Part shown: positions 23,260 through 35,200 of the stretch, piece after piece
Layout of the letters: every line of letters starts with the position of its first letter
Numbering within the stretch: position 1 is the first letter of the stretch
Source: Dermacentor variabilis
Taxonomy: Eukaryota; Arthropoda; Arachnida; Ixodida; Ixodidae
Reading direction: 5' to 3'
Length of the DNA: 64,000 nt
Assembly: GCF_050947875.1 (NCBI RefSeq)
Contig: NC_134577.1
Location: 68,928,639 to 68,992,638 of the forward strand
Made by a program: the position numbers and the translations under genes
The notes under the pieces: generated by a model
The model's input: the letters and a program-made list of their open reading frames with translations, nothing else
Databases searched by the model: none
Told to the model about the DNA's origin: nothing

Positions 23260-24950
23260 GAGGCCTAAACATGAAGAAGGGTAAAAAGGACACCGACCGC
23301 TGAACGAATACAAGAAAAGACGTTTCGGCTCCCCTGACGGGAGCCTTGTTCACAATGAAATCAAGGACGTGCGATACTATGTTTATATGGCTTTAAAATA
23401 TGATGACGAAAGCAGCACGTATAGATGGGGGGGGGTGAGGTTTCAGTCATTCCGGTTGAGGGTGCTATCTGCCATTTGGATTAGGAGAAATTCCAAGTGG
23501 TGTCTTGACGTCAAGTTTCTTTCTTTTTCTAATATCTTGGCGTTATCCCAATCACTCCTGTGGCCCAAGTCATCGGCACGCTTTCCCAAGGCGTTTGAGG
23601 CGACTTTTTCTCTTTTTGACATCGTTAACATGATGCTTCAACCGCTGTTCGAAATTGCCTGTCTCGCCGATATATACGCAGTCGCTGTTTTCACATGGAA
23701 TCCCGTAGACTATGCCAGGAAACTTAGTCTTTGGAAGCTTGTCTTTCACGTTTACCAGCCGGTGGCATAATTTTTGGGACGGTACGTGAGCTACCTGGAC
23801 GTCATAGCCGCGTAGAACGTGGGCTAAGCCCTCGCTCACACCTGGCACATACGGTATGGGGGCGCGTTTTCTTGGGAGCACACAGTCAGGCTTTCCGGGC
23901 TGAGACAGATGGCGTTCCACCGAGTTCACAAACGACCTCGGGTAGCCACATGCCGAGAGATTACGGTGGACCTCTTGTAGGTCGGCAGCCTGGCTTTGTG
24001 GCGTTGTGCAAACACGCTTGGTTCTGCCAACGAGAGAGGCTACTACCGATCTCTTCTGGTTCGTCGGGTGCACTGAATTAAAATTCAGATACCTGCCTGT
24101 GTGTGTGCTCTTTCCGTACACGGTAAATGCCAGACTGCGCCGGTCACGTTTCACGAGGGCGTCCAGAAAAGGAAGCTCGCCGTCTTTTTCTGCCTCGACT
24201 GTGAATTGGATAGACGCTTCAATACTGTTCAAATGTCACAAAAATGTAGGAATTTCTTCTCGCTGAATTATGCAGCGCACATCGTCTACGTAAAGTAGGA
24301 AGACTCTGGGCGGCGAGTTGAAAGAGGCGAGTGCTCGACGCTCAACCATTCCATAGGTAAATTTGCAGTAGTTACCGAAATGGAGGCGCCCATTGGTGTC
24401 CCGTGCACTTGCCTGTAGAAGGTGCCTTCAAAAGTGAAGTAGGTGTTCTCCAGGCAGAACAGGAGGAGCCTCTTCAAGTCAGGAACATCGATGGGCGTCC
24501 TTTCTGGTAGAGTAGGGTCAACGTCCAGAGCGGCGCTGCAAGCTTCCGCGGCGAGTCGAATAGGAACGCTTGTAAAAAGCGGCACGACGTCGAACGAGAC
24601 AAGCGCTTCTTTATTGCCGGGAGTAAAATGACGAATTTCGCTTATGAACTCTTCAGAATGGCGAACGTGCGTGCTGGCTCTACCGAAGAGAGGGGAAAGA
24701 ACCTTATGAAGGTATTTGGACAGTTTATGAAGCGGAGAGCGAGTAAAATCAACACTTGGTCGCATCGGGACGTTAGGTTTATGTATTTTTGGCAAACCGT
24801 AGAGCGCCGGCGCCGAACCGTTAGTGCACATAAGGGAGAAGTTCGACCCTTTGTTCCTTATATCGGATACCTGGTCATTTGCCTTATATGCCTGGTCATT
24901 GTGCCTTATATGGGATACGATTATCGCATACCTGGTCATTTGTTTTCGCG
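23260..24950 (-). mobile_element. Penelope-like element (RT plus GIY-YIG endonuclease)
   Basis: On the minus strand, RT blocks run from about 24900 to 24280: YGLPKIHKPNVPMRPSVDF, SFDVVPLFTSVP, FEGTFYRQVHGTPMG, then LLYVDDV near 24290-24275 (catalytic Asp pair kept, but in a shifted frame). A second frame from 24232 to 23570 carries the connector and then a GIY-YIG nuclease region at 23716-23603 (GIVYGIPC, then CVYIGETGNFEQRLKHH). RT followed by GIY-YIG is the signature of Penelope-like elements. At least one frameshift near 24290 inactivates it. It sits between the RT and RNase H of an I-clade LINE. Low-complexity TGGTCATTTG repeats lie at the 5' side (24860-24940). Confidence 0.85.
23318..23356 (-). 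ncRNA. Possible decayed hammerhead-ribozyme-like stem of the Penelope element
   Basis: Read on the minus strand: GTGAACAA, then a 7-bp stem GGCTCCC/GGGAGCC with a GTCAG loop, then CGAAACGTC. A stem followed by GAAAC is the layout of stem II plus the GAAA core of hammerhead ribozymes, which are known in Penelope-like elements. The usual CUGAUGA core is not intact here, so it would probably not cleave. Confidence 0.3.
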
Positions 24951-25185
24951 TGAATGAAATCATGGAACATTTTTCTGTTGAGAGCTGGAGGCCTTGACGC
25001 CGCAGATACTTAGCTGTGATTGTCACTACACGTTGAGGCCTAGCACGCATTTGGGGACGGGTGACTCCAGATGTCCATATGCATATGTTGTCCGCATATG
25101 CGCTAATCTTCACCGTGCTATGAAGTTCGGTTGCAAGGCCAAGTAACCATGAGTGTTCCTTTAGCCTTTGCGGTAGAGAGAGAAA
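24951..25185 (-). mobile_element. I-clade LINE reverse transcriptase fragment
   Basis: The minus-strand frame starting at 25191 reads LATELHSTVKISAYADNICIW, then LRRQGLQLSTEKCSMISFTR. AYADNICIW is the Y-x-D-D catalytic box with the second Asp changed to Asn. This is the same LINE as at 21856-23259, split by the Penelope-like element. It is 5'-truncated at about 25185. Confidence 0.72.
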
Positions 25186-26590
25186 AATCAATACGCGGTT
25201 ATAACAAGGGCAATTAGGCCGAAATTGACAGAGAACTTGATTCCCTATTTAACCATATACTTATTCTGTAGTTAATTATCAAAATACACTTATTCAGGTT
25301 AATGTTCAAAGGAAAGCTATGCGCGTTCTTCGAACACACGCCTCTAATATAAGGAACAGCAGAGAAAAACAATCCACGGTTAACCAAATATCTTCGTAAG
25401 CTCCGAAATACGACGCATCTATTTAAAGCCGCAACACGTTAGCGCAACCTGTCAGCTTGGGAAAAATATAACAACTGCTCAAGAAACTACGGCCAAGCTC
25501 TTTCTGCTGCTAAAGTTAAACATTTTGATCAAGACCATCCCTCGCTTCTCAAATCTAACCCCGAGAAATTCTGCCTAATTTTGTCTCCTAATAGTCACGA
25601 TTAACACATCCCCTTGCACACTGCTAACGGTGCTTCTCTTTCAGAAAACGAGTGTCCATCAGCTTTCCATCGTTTATTTTCATCCATTTAAAGGATGGAA
25701 AGTGCAGATGATCATCCAGAGTTTACGGATCCATACTACAATATGTGGCACCCATAGACACGACAATTGATAGTGTCGGGCACTTGAATAACCTCAACCT
25801 CTCCATTTCAGCTGGTATCGATAATGGGTTCCAAAATACTAAAAAATACAGTTGCGGTTTCAAGCAAACCTCTATTTCACGTTTTCCAGGATTCTCTAGC
25901 TGTTCAGACTGCCAATGATTGGAAGACAGCCAAAGTACTACCTATACTAAAAACAGCAACAGAAGCCTAGTTCGGAGCTATCGACCGATTTCAATAATTT
26001 ACAGTTGTTGTAAATTGATGGAACATATTATCGCGTCGCATGTTATCGTCTCCTGGAATCTAATAAGTTAGATACTGGAATAAGTTAGAATCCTCGAATC
26101 TAATAAGCATTGGTTCAGAAGAGTTTTGTCTTGTGAGATGGAACTTCTAGACTTAATGACAGATCTGCGCTATTATATGGACTGAACATTACAAACTGAC
26201 TGCATCTTTATCAATTTTTCAAAAGCAATTCACCACGTACCCCATTTTCGCCTCTGTATAAATATAGGCGCATTCAAACTTGATTCTCTGACCCTATCTT
26301 TGCTCCTAAATTTTCTTTCTAACAGGCATCAATTTATTGTTAACAAATATTTTTGTCATTTTCCAATGTTTCCTAGGGCGTACCACAGTAGTGCGTACTT
26401 TGTCTCTTACTGCTCCCTATATAATAAAGACCTGCCCAATGACATATTATAATTCATGCTCATATTTGGTGATGATTGCATTATATCTCATGCCATCAGC
26501 AGTTCTACAGACCATCAGACTCTCCCAGATGAGCGCAACCTACCTACCGATTGGTCGAACAAATGGCTAATGAATGTACGCGTAGATGAT
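25186..26590 (+). mobile_element. CR1-like LINE, linker and RT part (continuation of 21315-21855)
   Basis: Collinear with the LINE at 3120-5728: a linker with NNPRLTKYLRKLRNTTHLF near 25370, SLLKSNPEKFCLI near 25545, an AGIDN-like block near 25810, a degraded YRPISI block near 25980, and an FGDDCIISHAISSS block at about 26460. A DWSNKWLMNV block lies near 26550. Stops and small deletions are frequent. The copy ends at about 26590, where a tRNA-like repeat begins. Confidence 0.72.
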
Positions 26591-26593
26591 TGC

Positions 26594-26690
26594 AAAGGGG
26601 TGCAGCGGTGGCGTAGAGGTAGAGCATGCGCTTCGCGTGCAAGAGAACCTGGGGTCGAACCCCGGTGCCGCGCAATTTTCCACACGATCA
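26594..26690 (+). repeat. tRNA-like head (A and B box) in front of an RTE element
   Basis: The stretch 26602-26673 resembles a tRNA: an A-box-like GGCGTAGAGGTAGAGC, an anticodon-arm-like region with CGCTTCGCG, and a T-arm with GGGGTCGAACCCC. It is followed by ATTTTCCACACGATC and an A-run. It leads directly into the RTE 5' region at about 26690 with no other sequence between. It may be an independent SINE or the promoter-bearing 5' end of the RTE. Confidence 0.6.
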
Positions 26691-29600
26691 AAAAAAGTAT
26701 AAATCCGCGTGTTGATAAAATTGCATTAAGAGGCCTGGAGTACGTGCGGCCTGATCCAGGAGACCAGAACTAATAACGCAATACCTCACCAGAGCAGGAT
26801 TGGCCACCCTTGTGCAGTACTTGGCCACAAACTTTTATATGAATACAACAGTCAAACTTCGGCCCTCAGTCCCCGGCAGCTGCGAAGCAACTGACCATGG
26901 CAGTGGTCAGACCTGTGACGCAGCAGAGGGTTCGGAGAATCTCTGGGTCCGGACAGACAATCATTGGAACCTCAACCTGGCAAAGTTTAACTCTAGAACG
27001 TTATCTAGTTAGGCGAGTATAGCAGTGCTATTGCAGGAATTAGCGGGCAACAAATGGATATGTAATAGGGCTGAGTGAGGTTACGAGGACAAAAGAAGCA
27101 TATACAGTGCTAAAAAGCGGGCACGTCCTGTGCTACCGGGGCTTAGCGGAGAGACGAGAATTAGGAGTCGGATTCCTTAATAATAAGGATATAGCTGGCA
27201 ACATACAGGAATTTTAAAGCATTACCACGCGGGTGGCAGGTCTTGTTATCAAACTTAATAAGTGGTACAACTTGAAGGGCGTTCAGGTCTAAGCCCCTAC
27301 ATCCACTCATGATGACCATTAAGTCGAAAGCTTCTATGAACACGTGAAATCGGCGATGAATAAAGTCAAAACAATATACTCATGGGCGACATAAATGCCA
27401 AGGTAGGCAAGAAGCAGGCTGGAGACATGTCAGGGGGGGATATTGCATAGGTTCTAGGAATAGTAGAGGAGACTTATTAGCAGAGCTTGCAGAACGGAAT
27501 AATATGCGGATAATGAATATCTTCTTCCGCAAGCGGAATAGCCGAAAGTGAATGTGGACGAGCCCGAATGGCGAGACTAGAAGTGAAATAGACCTCATAT
27601 TCTGCGCTAACCCTGGCATCATACAAGATGTCGATGAGCTGCGCAAGGTGTGCTGCAGTGACGATAGGAAGGAAAGAACTTGAATTAGCCTACACATGAG
27701 GAGGGAACGGAAGAAACTGGTACATAAAAAGCCGATCAATAAGTTAGCGGTAAGAGGTAAAGTAGAAGAATTCCGGATCAAGCTACAGAACTTGTATTCC
27801 GTGTTAACTCAGGAAGCGGACCTTAGTGTTGAAGCAATGGCGACCTTAGTGTCGAAGCAATGAACGAATATCTTATGGGCATCGTTAAAGAGTGCAATAG
27901 ATGTCAGTGGTAACTTCGTTAGACAGGATACCATTAAGCTATCGCAGGAGAGGGAAGATCTCATTATGAAACGCCATTTTATGAAAGCCTCTAACCCTAC
28001 AGCAAGAATAGAGCTGGCAGAATTTTCCAAATTAAACAACAAGCGTAAGACACCTGACATAAGGAAGTATAATACGGATAGAATTGTACATGGTCTCAGG
28101 AACAGAGTAAGCCTAAAAGCAGTGAAGAAATTACGAATAGGAAAGAATCAGATATAAATGCTAAAAGACAAAGCCGGCGATATCCTTGCTAATGTGGATG
28201 AGATAGTTCAAGTGGCTGAGGAGTCCTATAGAGATTTTTACACTACCAGTGGCGCCCACGACGATAATGCAAGAGGGAGTAAGTAGTCTAGAGGAATTTG
28301 ATATCGCACAAGTCACCCCGGAAGATGTAGAGAAGCCCTTTCGAGGTATGAAAAGGGGCAAGACAGCTGGGGAGGATCAGGTAACAGCAGATTTGTTGAA
28401 GGATAGTGGGCAGATTGTTCTACAAAACTGGCCACCCTGTATACGCAATTCCTCATGACCTCGAGCGTACCAGAATCTTGCAAAAACACCAACATAATCT
28501 TAATCCATAAGAAAAGGGACGCCGAAGACGTGAAAAATTATAGACCCATAAGCTTACTGTCCGTTGCCTACAAAGTATTTACTAGGGTAACCGCAAATAG
28601 AATCACGGACACCATACACTTCTGTCAACCAAATGACCAGGCAGGATTTCCTAAAGGATACTCAACAATACTCCATATTCACACAATCAAGCGGGTGACA
28701 GAGAAATGTGCGGAATAAAACCAACCCCTATATATTGCTTGTATTGACAACGAGAAAGTGTTTGATTCAGTGGACACCTCAGAAGTCATGCAGGCATTAC
28801 GGAATTAGTGTGTAGACGAGCCTTATGTAAAAATACTGAAAGATATCTACAGCGGCTCCAAAGCCACAGTAGTCGTCCATAAAAAAAGCAACAAAATCAC
28901 AATAAAGAAAGGCGTCAGGCAGGGAGATATGATCTCTCCAATGCTATTCACAGCGCGGTTACAGGAGGTATTCAGAGGTCTGGATTGGGAAAAATTGGGT
29001 ATAAACGTTAATGGAGAACACCTTAGTAATTTGCGATTCGCTGATGATATTGCCTTGCTTAGTAACTCAGAGGACCAATTGCAATGCATGCTAACTCATC
29101 CGGAGAGGCAAAGCAGAAGGATGGGTCTAAAGATTAGTGTGCAGAAAACTAAAGTAATGTTTAACAGTCTCGGAAGAGAACAACAGTTTACGATAGGTAG
29201 CGAGGCACTGGAAGTGGTAATGGAAAACATCTACTTAGGGCAGGTAGTGACACGAAAACGGATCATGAGACTGAAATAATCAGAAGAATGGGCAGGGGTG
29301 CGTTTGGAGCCATTCTCAGATCATGAACAGCAGGTTGCCATTATCCCTCAAATGAAGAGGGTGTAATAGCTGTGTCTTACCAGTGCTCACCTGCGAAGCA
29401 GAAACCTGGTGGCTTACGAAAAGGTTTCTACTTAAATCAAGGCCGACGCAACGAGCTATGAAAAAAAGAATAATGATGGCTGCAACGTTAAGGGATAAGC
29501 AATGAGAAGATCGCGTGAGGGAATAAACGCGAGGTAATGACATCTTCGTTGAAATCAAGAAAAAGAAAAGGGCATTTACAGGAGATGTAATGAGGAGGGA

Positions 29601-29815
29601 AGATAACCAATGGTCATTGACGGTTACGGACTGGATTACAAGAGAAGAGAAGCGTGGCAGGAGGCGGCAGAAAATTAGGTGGGCGGATGAGATTATAAAG
29701 TTTGCAGGGACAATATGGCCACAATTAGCACATGACCGGGGTAGTTGGGGAAGTATGGGAGAGGCCTTTGCCCTGCAGTGAGTGTGCACAGGCTGTTGAT
29801 GATGACGAAATGAAA
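26691..29815 (+). mobile_element. RTE-type LINE, nearly full length but decayed
   Basis: Endonuclease pieces lie at about 27000-27660 (MGDINAKVGKKQAGD near 27385), and a long basic linker at 27700-28250. RT follows at 28260-29280: VTPEDVEKPFRGMKRGKTAG, NYRPISLLSVAYKVFTRV, QAGFPKGYSTILHIHT, FTARLQEVFRGLDWEK and FADDIALLSNSEDQL (catalytic Asp pair intact). A C-terminal region follows to about 29780. The 3' end GCAGTGAGTGTGCACAGG followed by TGATGATGA is typical of RTE elements. Stops and frame changes appear in every domain, so it is inactive. The same family occurs reversed at 44378-45141. Confidence 0.85.
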
Positions 29816-29910
29816 ATAATGAGTTTTAGCAGAGAGCGCTCTAATTTTTGATGAAGTGTAACAAGCACCAGAGAATCCGAAGTCCCGTCATTTCCGTCAT
29901 TTCCGTCATC

Positions 29911-30040
29911 CGAAAACACCCGTGTACTTAGTTTTAGGTGCACGTTAAAGAACCCCAGGTGGTAGAAATTTCCGGAGTCTTCCACTACGGCGTGGCTCAT
30001 AATCAGAAAGTGGTTTTGGCACGTTAAACCCCATAATTTA
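29911..30040 (+). mobile_element. Ruka-type SINE, 5'-truncated
   Basis: Only the tail half is present: CGAAAACACCCGTGTACTTA, then GTTAAAGAACCCCAGGTGGT, then GTGGTTTTGGCACGTTAAAC. The tRNA head is missing. Just upstream (29885-29912) are three copies of a 9-base unit, CCGTCATTT. Confidence 0.85.
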
Positions 30041-30573
30041 TTAGAAGCTCTCCAAAGTAGACCCGCTCGCTTCATTTCTTAAAATTACAATTACCACTGA
30101 CGCGTGATCACACCGTCGAGTAATCGCTGTGACATAGCTCTCTAGTGCTTATTTCATAAGTACGGTGTATCTGTTTAAGTAAAATCATTTAGGCATTGAA
30201 ACGTCACCGCACATGTCCCGTAGACGACACCATAACGTAAGTTTCACGGGCATATACGGCAATACTTATGTATTTTCCTCATCACCAATTCCAAGTGCCA
30301 TACGGCTATGATAGCCGTTGTTAGATACGGGACCATTTCCTGAGCCTATTTCGAGTTCCCCAGACCACGTCGAATCGCAGCACAGCTAATTAAGAAGCGC
30401 AGAAACACGGATGCCACAGTCCTGAGCCACGGCACGTGCAAACAAGTAGGCGGACCCCACTTCATGTGCAGCCGGTGGAGCTATTCACTGCTTGGCTCTT
30501 CCTGAAAGTGAAGTGGAGGGACTCTTCCGTCCTGGCACTGTTGCGGGTAAAGTGGGTCCCGAAGAAAGACGGC
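30041..30573. other. Unassigned stretch
   Basis: No gene or repeat recognised between the truncated SINE and the LTR that begins at 30574. Confidence 0.45.
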
Positions 30574-30963
30574 TGTAATGTGCCGTGACGACCTGGCGGC
30601 GTCGCCCCCTACCCTCTATGGTGACGGCGCATTGCCAGTCAGCAAGGCAAGACCGCAGGGAGAAGAAAGCCCTCGGAGAGACTCTCTTCGCGGATGTGGC
30701 TCCATCGCACGGACGCCTACCATTGGCCGAACGTGACGCGTCTTATCGACACCGAAGGGCTTAAAAGACACAGAGCGGGAGCAGCAGGAGAGCATTCCTA
30801 GAGCATCCCTTGATTCATTTCTCTCGCACTTCTTGCGACGGGCCGCAGCGTCCAAGTTGCTGCCGGCCCGTAACGACTCTACGACTGTTAATGGACTCTC
30901 ACTGTACATAATGTAAATAAAGCTCCCAAGTTTTTCATCCCGAAGTCCTCCTCAACTCCTACA
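30574..30963 (+). repeat. 5' LTR of a Ty3/Gypsy-type element
   Basis: A 390-bp block with TG...CA ends (TGTAATGTGC to CTCCTACA). It contains a polyadenylation signal in ATGTAAATAAAGC near 30914. It is followed by TGGTTGCTAGCGGTGGGATC at 30966, which has the TGG start of a primer-binding site. Its sequence is unrelated to the LTR at 35351, which closes the downstream pol region. Confidence 0.65.
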
Positions 30964-31397
30964 ACTGGTTGCTAGCGGTGGGATCGCCTCTAAATGCATC
31001 AACTGGTGGCAGCGCTACGGATCGACCTTCGTCGAGAGAAATCCTGAGGAACCCGGAACAGCGAAAAAGAGCCTTCGTCCAAAGGAGCCGCGAGGAACCG
31101 GGAAGAGCGAAGAAGAGAGAGCCTTCACCGAAAGAGGTCCTAAGAAGCTGGGAGTAGCGAAGAAGAGCGAGCTTTCGACCCAAGGAGTCCTGAGGAACCG
31201 GGAACAGTGGACCAATGAACCAGATGGCAGGGTTCTGCAACCGTAAGTGAGCGCGTGGTTTTTTTTTTGTTTTTTCATTCGCCAGACTCAAATGTGTGTT
31301 CATTTTGATAGTTCTGGGAATCGAGAATTTCTTGCATTGTGTGTTTGCACAAATTAATTAAGGAAAACAGTTCTAACCACCCGTCGGGGCAGCTGCC

Positions 31398-31922
31398 ATG
31401 GATCTTAGTGGGTTGACGAGGTTAGACTTGTTGTTGGCGTGTGACGATTTGGGAGTTGAGGCGGACGAACAGATGAAAACGCCAGCTATCATAAAGGCGA
31501 TTCAAGATAGTGGCAATGATGAGGAAAGCATTGAGCTTGCTTGGGAGGTGATACAAGAACCAAGGGAGCGTGAGTGTCGTGAACGTGAGTGTGAGCGTCG
31601 TGAACGTAAGAGTAAGCGTGAGCGTGAAGAACGCGAGGATGAACGGAAGCGTGAGCTTCAAGAACTTACTCTTAGGTGCGAGCGTCAAGAACGTCAGCGT
31701 GAGCGTCAAGAACGTGGGAATGAACGTGAACGAGAGTATCAAGAACGTAAACGTGAGCGTGAGCAAAAGTATGAGAGAGAGAAGGCAGCGTTGATCAAAC
31801 AGCTACAATATTTTTATCAGTTAATGACACAGAGACAACGGCTGTTTGAAAATTCTGTAGGCAGTACAGAGCACAAGAATGATGAAGTGTCTAGCGGATT
31901 TTCGCCAGAAGCCGACGAGTAG
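31398..31922 (+). CDS. Gag-like N-terminal ORF of an LTR retrotransposon, Arg/Glu-rich
   Basis: An intact 174-residue frame from an ATG in a good context (CTGCCATGG). Residues 1-54 form a compact acidic region (LTRLDLLLACDDLGVEADEQ, then IIKAIQDSGNDEESIELAWE) resembling the small N-terminal domain of gag proteins in tick Gypsy-type elements. Residues 55-135 are almost entirely Arg, Glu, Gln and Lys in RERE-type repeats, which predicts a long charged coiled coil. The frame then stops, and no capsid or zinc-knuckle region follows before unrelated pol sequence begins at about 32160. It follows the 5' LTR by 435 bp. I infer a truncated gag; a function on its own is unproven. Confidence 0.55.
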   Translation: MDLSGLTRLDLLLACDDLGVEADEQMKTPAIIKAIQDSGNDEESIELAWEVIQEPRERECRERECERRERKSKREREEREDERKRELQELTLRCERQERQRERQERGNEREREYQERKREREQKYEREKAALIKQLQYFYQLMTQRQRLFENSVGSTEHKNDEVSSGFSPEADE

Positions 31923-32204
31923 TGCCCGTGAGATTGGCTGCACATTCATAGGTGAAGGGAAAAGGCTAGCTGCTAACGATGCCTTAGTGGCAACAGAGGC
32001 CGTTAAAGGCCGCAGGGAGAGCGACGGGGTGCTGTGTCAACAAATGACTGCATAGACAGCTATGCCAGCTGCGAACAAATTGGCACAGTTACCGCGCGTG
32101 TGCGTCGCTTGTAATGTTAGCAAGGTTGCTAGCGAAGAAAAGGGTACTGCTGACCTTTTTGAGATCAAGCGCTACCGCCGGAGAGCTCTCGTAGTCACCA
32201 CGCC
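31923..32204. other. Junction between gag-like ORF and unrelated pol remnant
   Basis: Sequence with no convincing long frame. The change from the first element to the second seems to lie near 32155-32165. The protease that should precede this pol region is absent. Confidence 0.4.
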
Positions 32205-35200
32205 TTGAGTGTGCTCGAAGATCAAGTGAGCTTCCCGCCTCACTCCAGCATTGTTATCTCGGTCGGCGCCGAAACGCCCGCTGATGTAGAAGGTGTCATC
32301 GAAGGCGACAAACGTCTACTGCTCGACCGGGAAATTTGCGTCGCAAGAGGGATCGCTCGACTGCACGAAGGAAACGCGAAAGTGTTACTGACAAACTTCA
32401 TTCAGGAGTTCAAGCTCATCAACAAGGGCACGACGATCGCATAGATCAAGGAAATTCCGGAAACCAGCAATGTGTTTGGCCTCTCGGATTCTACCGCAAC
32501 TACCCCGACGACCGTAGCTCCCGAACCAGACTTCGACATAAATCCAAGTCTCCCCATGATTAGGCAACAACAGCTGAGAAGCTTACTTCGACGATACAAA
32601 GAGTGCTTTTCGACGCCATCAACGATTCGACAAACGGCGGTCGCAAAGCGTCGCACAATAACCGAAGAGTGTGCTCGACCACTCCGCTACAGTCCTTATC
32701 GAGTTTCTACGCGAGAACGTGAGGCTATTAGGCACCATGTCGACGAAATGCTGCGCAACGAATCATCCAGCCGTCCAAAAGCCCATGGGCATCTCCTGTA
32801 GTTTCTGTGAAGAAAAAGGACGTAACCCTACGCTTTTGCGTCGATTATGTCGTCTGAACAAGATCAGGAAGAAGGACGTATACCCCCTCCCACGAATAGA
32901 CGACGCATTGGATCGGCTCTGCAACGCTAAATACTTCTCGTCGATGGACCTCAAGTCTGGCTATTGGCAAATAGAAGTCGACGAAAGAGATCGCGAAAAG
33001 ACGGCCCTCATCACCCCAGACGGCCTCTACGAGTTCAAGGTTATGCCATTCGGACTGTGCTCGGCGCCTGCAACGTTCCGGCGCGTGATGGACACGGTTT
33101 TAGCAGGATTGAAGTGGCAGACCTGTCTCATTTACTTAGATGACGTCGTCGTCTTCGCCGGAAACTTCGACGATCACCTCAGGCGGCTTGCGACAGTACT
33201 ACAGGCCATCAAGCCATCAGGGCTAACTCTGAAGCTGGAAAAATGCCGCTTCGCTTACGATGAGCTTCTGTTCCTAGGCCACGTAATCAGCAAATCTGGT
33301 GTCCGTCCAGACCCACAAAAGACAGCTGCCATCGCACAGTTCCCGCAACCCATCGACAAGAAGGCAGTGCGTAGATTCCTTGGCATGTGTGCCTACTACA
33401 GTCGCTTTGTCAAGGACTTTTCACGCATCGCTGAGCCGTTGACACGTCTAACTAAATGGGATGTTGAGTTCAAGTGAGAAACGCCGCAGGCCAACGCGTT
33501 TGAAGAACTCAAACGACGCATGCAGTCACCGCCGGTACTTGCGCACTTCGACGAGCACACCGATACAGAAATCCATACTGACGCCAGTAGCCTAGGCCTC
33601 GGTGCCATTCTAGTCCAGAGGAGAAACGGAGCCGAACAGGTGATAGCTTACGCTAGCCGGTCACTGTCAAAAGCAGAATGCAACTATTCTGCGACCGAAA
33701 AGGAATGTCTCGCCATCGTTTGGGCTACAGCTAAATTTCGCCCTTATCTTTACGGCAGGCCATTCAAAATCGTCAGTGACCATCACGCGTTGTGTTGGCT
33801 AGCGCATATAAAGGATCCATAAGGACGCCTTGCGCGGTGGAGCCTCAGACTACAAGAATGCGACATCACTTTAACCTACAAGTCCGGACGAAAACACTCC
33901 GATGCCGATTGCCTATCACGCGCCCCCATTGACCCACCGCCGCAAGATGTCGAGAATGACGACGCCTTCTTTGGAATGATAAACGCGGAAGACTTCGCTG
34001 AACAGCAACGGGCAGACCCGGAGCTAAAAGGCCTCGTCGAATATTTGGAAGGGCACACCGACATTGTCCCCAGGGCATTTAAGCGCGGATTATCTTCCTT
34101 CACCCTTCAAAACAATCTGCTCGTGAAGAAGAACTTCTTATCAGTCCGCGCCAACTGCCTTCTTTGTTCTGCCGGCGCTGCATCCAGAAGTACTGCGCGC
34201 CCTACATGACGATCCCACCGCCGGGCACCTCGGCTTCTCCCGGACGCTATCGAGGATACAAGAAAGGTATTACTGGCCGCGCCTAACCGCCGACGTTCCC
34301 CATTACGTCAAGACATGCCTAGACTGTCAACGACGCAAGACGCCACCCACAAGGCCAGCCGGATTACTAAAGCTAATCAAGCCTCCTTGCCGACCTTTTC
34401 AGTAGATCGGGATGGACTTGTTGGGACCGTTTCCGACATCAATTCCCGGAATTAAGTGGTTCATCGTGGTGGCGGACTACCTCACCCGCTTCACTGAAAC
34501 CAAAGCTCTACCGAAAGGCAGCGCAGCTGAAGTGGCAAAATGTTTCGTCGAAAGCATTGTGCTGCGACATGGAGCCCCAGAAGTCCTCATCACCGACAGA
34601 GGCACGGCCTTTACAGCGGAGCTCACCCAAGCCATTATGCAGTACAGTCAGACAAGGCACAGGAGGACAACTGCCTACCACCCGCAGACGAATGGTCTCA
34701 CGGAGCGCCTGAACAAGACCCTCGCCGACATGCTAGCGATGTACGTCGACGTCGAGCATAAGACGTGGGACGCGGTCCTGCCGTACGTAACCTTTGCTTA
34801 CAACATGGCTGTGCAAGAAACAACACAGATCACGCCGTTTAAGCTGGTTTACGGCTGCACCCGACGACGATGCTCCACGCCATGCTGCCGCACGTCACCA
34901 ACGAAGAGTATCTTGACGTCGCTACCTACCTCCAGCGCGCCGAAGAAGCCCGACAGCTCGCCCGCCTACGGATCAAGAACCAGCAGCGTACCGACAGCCG
35001 ACACTACAACCTCCGACGATGCTTCGTCGAGTACCAGCCCGGCGACCGTGTTTGTGTATGGACCCCGATACGCCGACGAGGACTCAGTGACAAACTACTG
35101 TGACGTTATTTCGGACTCTACAAGATCTTCCGACGTGTTGGCGCACTGGACTACGAGGCCGTGCCAGACGGCATTTCGCATTCACAGCGGCGCCGCGCAC

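Noticed and set aside
22448..23353. 301-residue minus-strand open frame as a host gene
   Set aside because: It is the RNase H part of an I-clade LINE joined at its start to Penelope-derived sequence.
24286..25191. 301-residue minus-strand open frame as a single reverse transcriptase
   Set aside because: It is a fusion frame. The first 85-90 residues are LINE RT and the rest is Penelope RT, created by the insertion.
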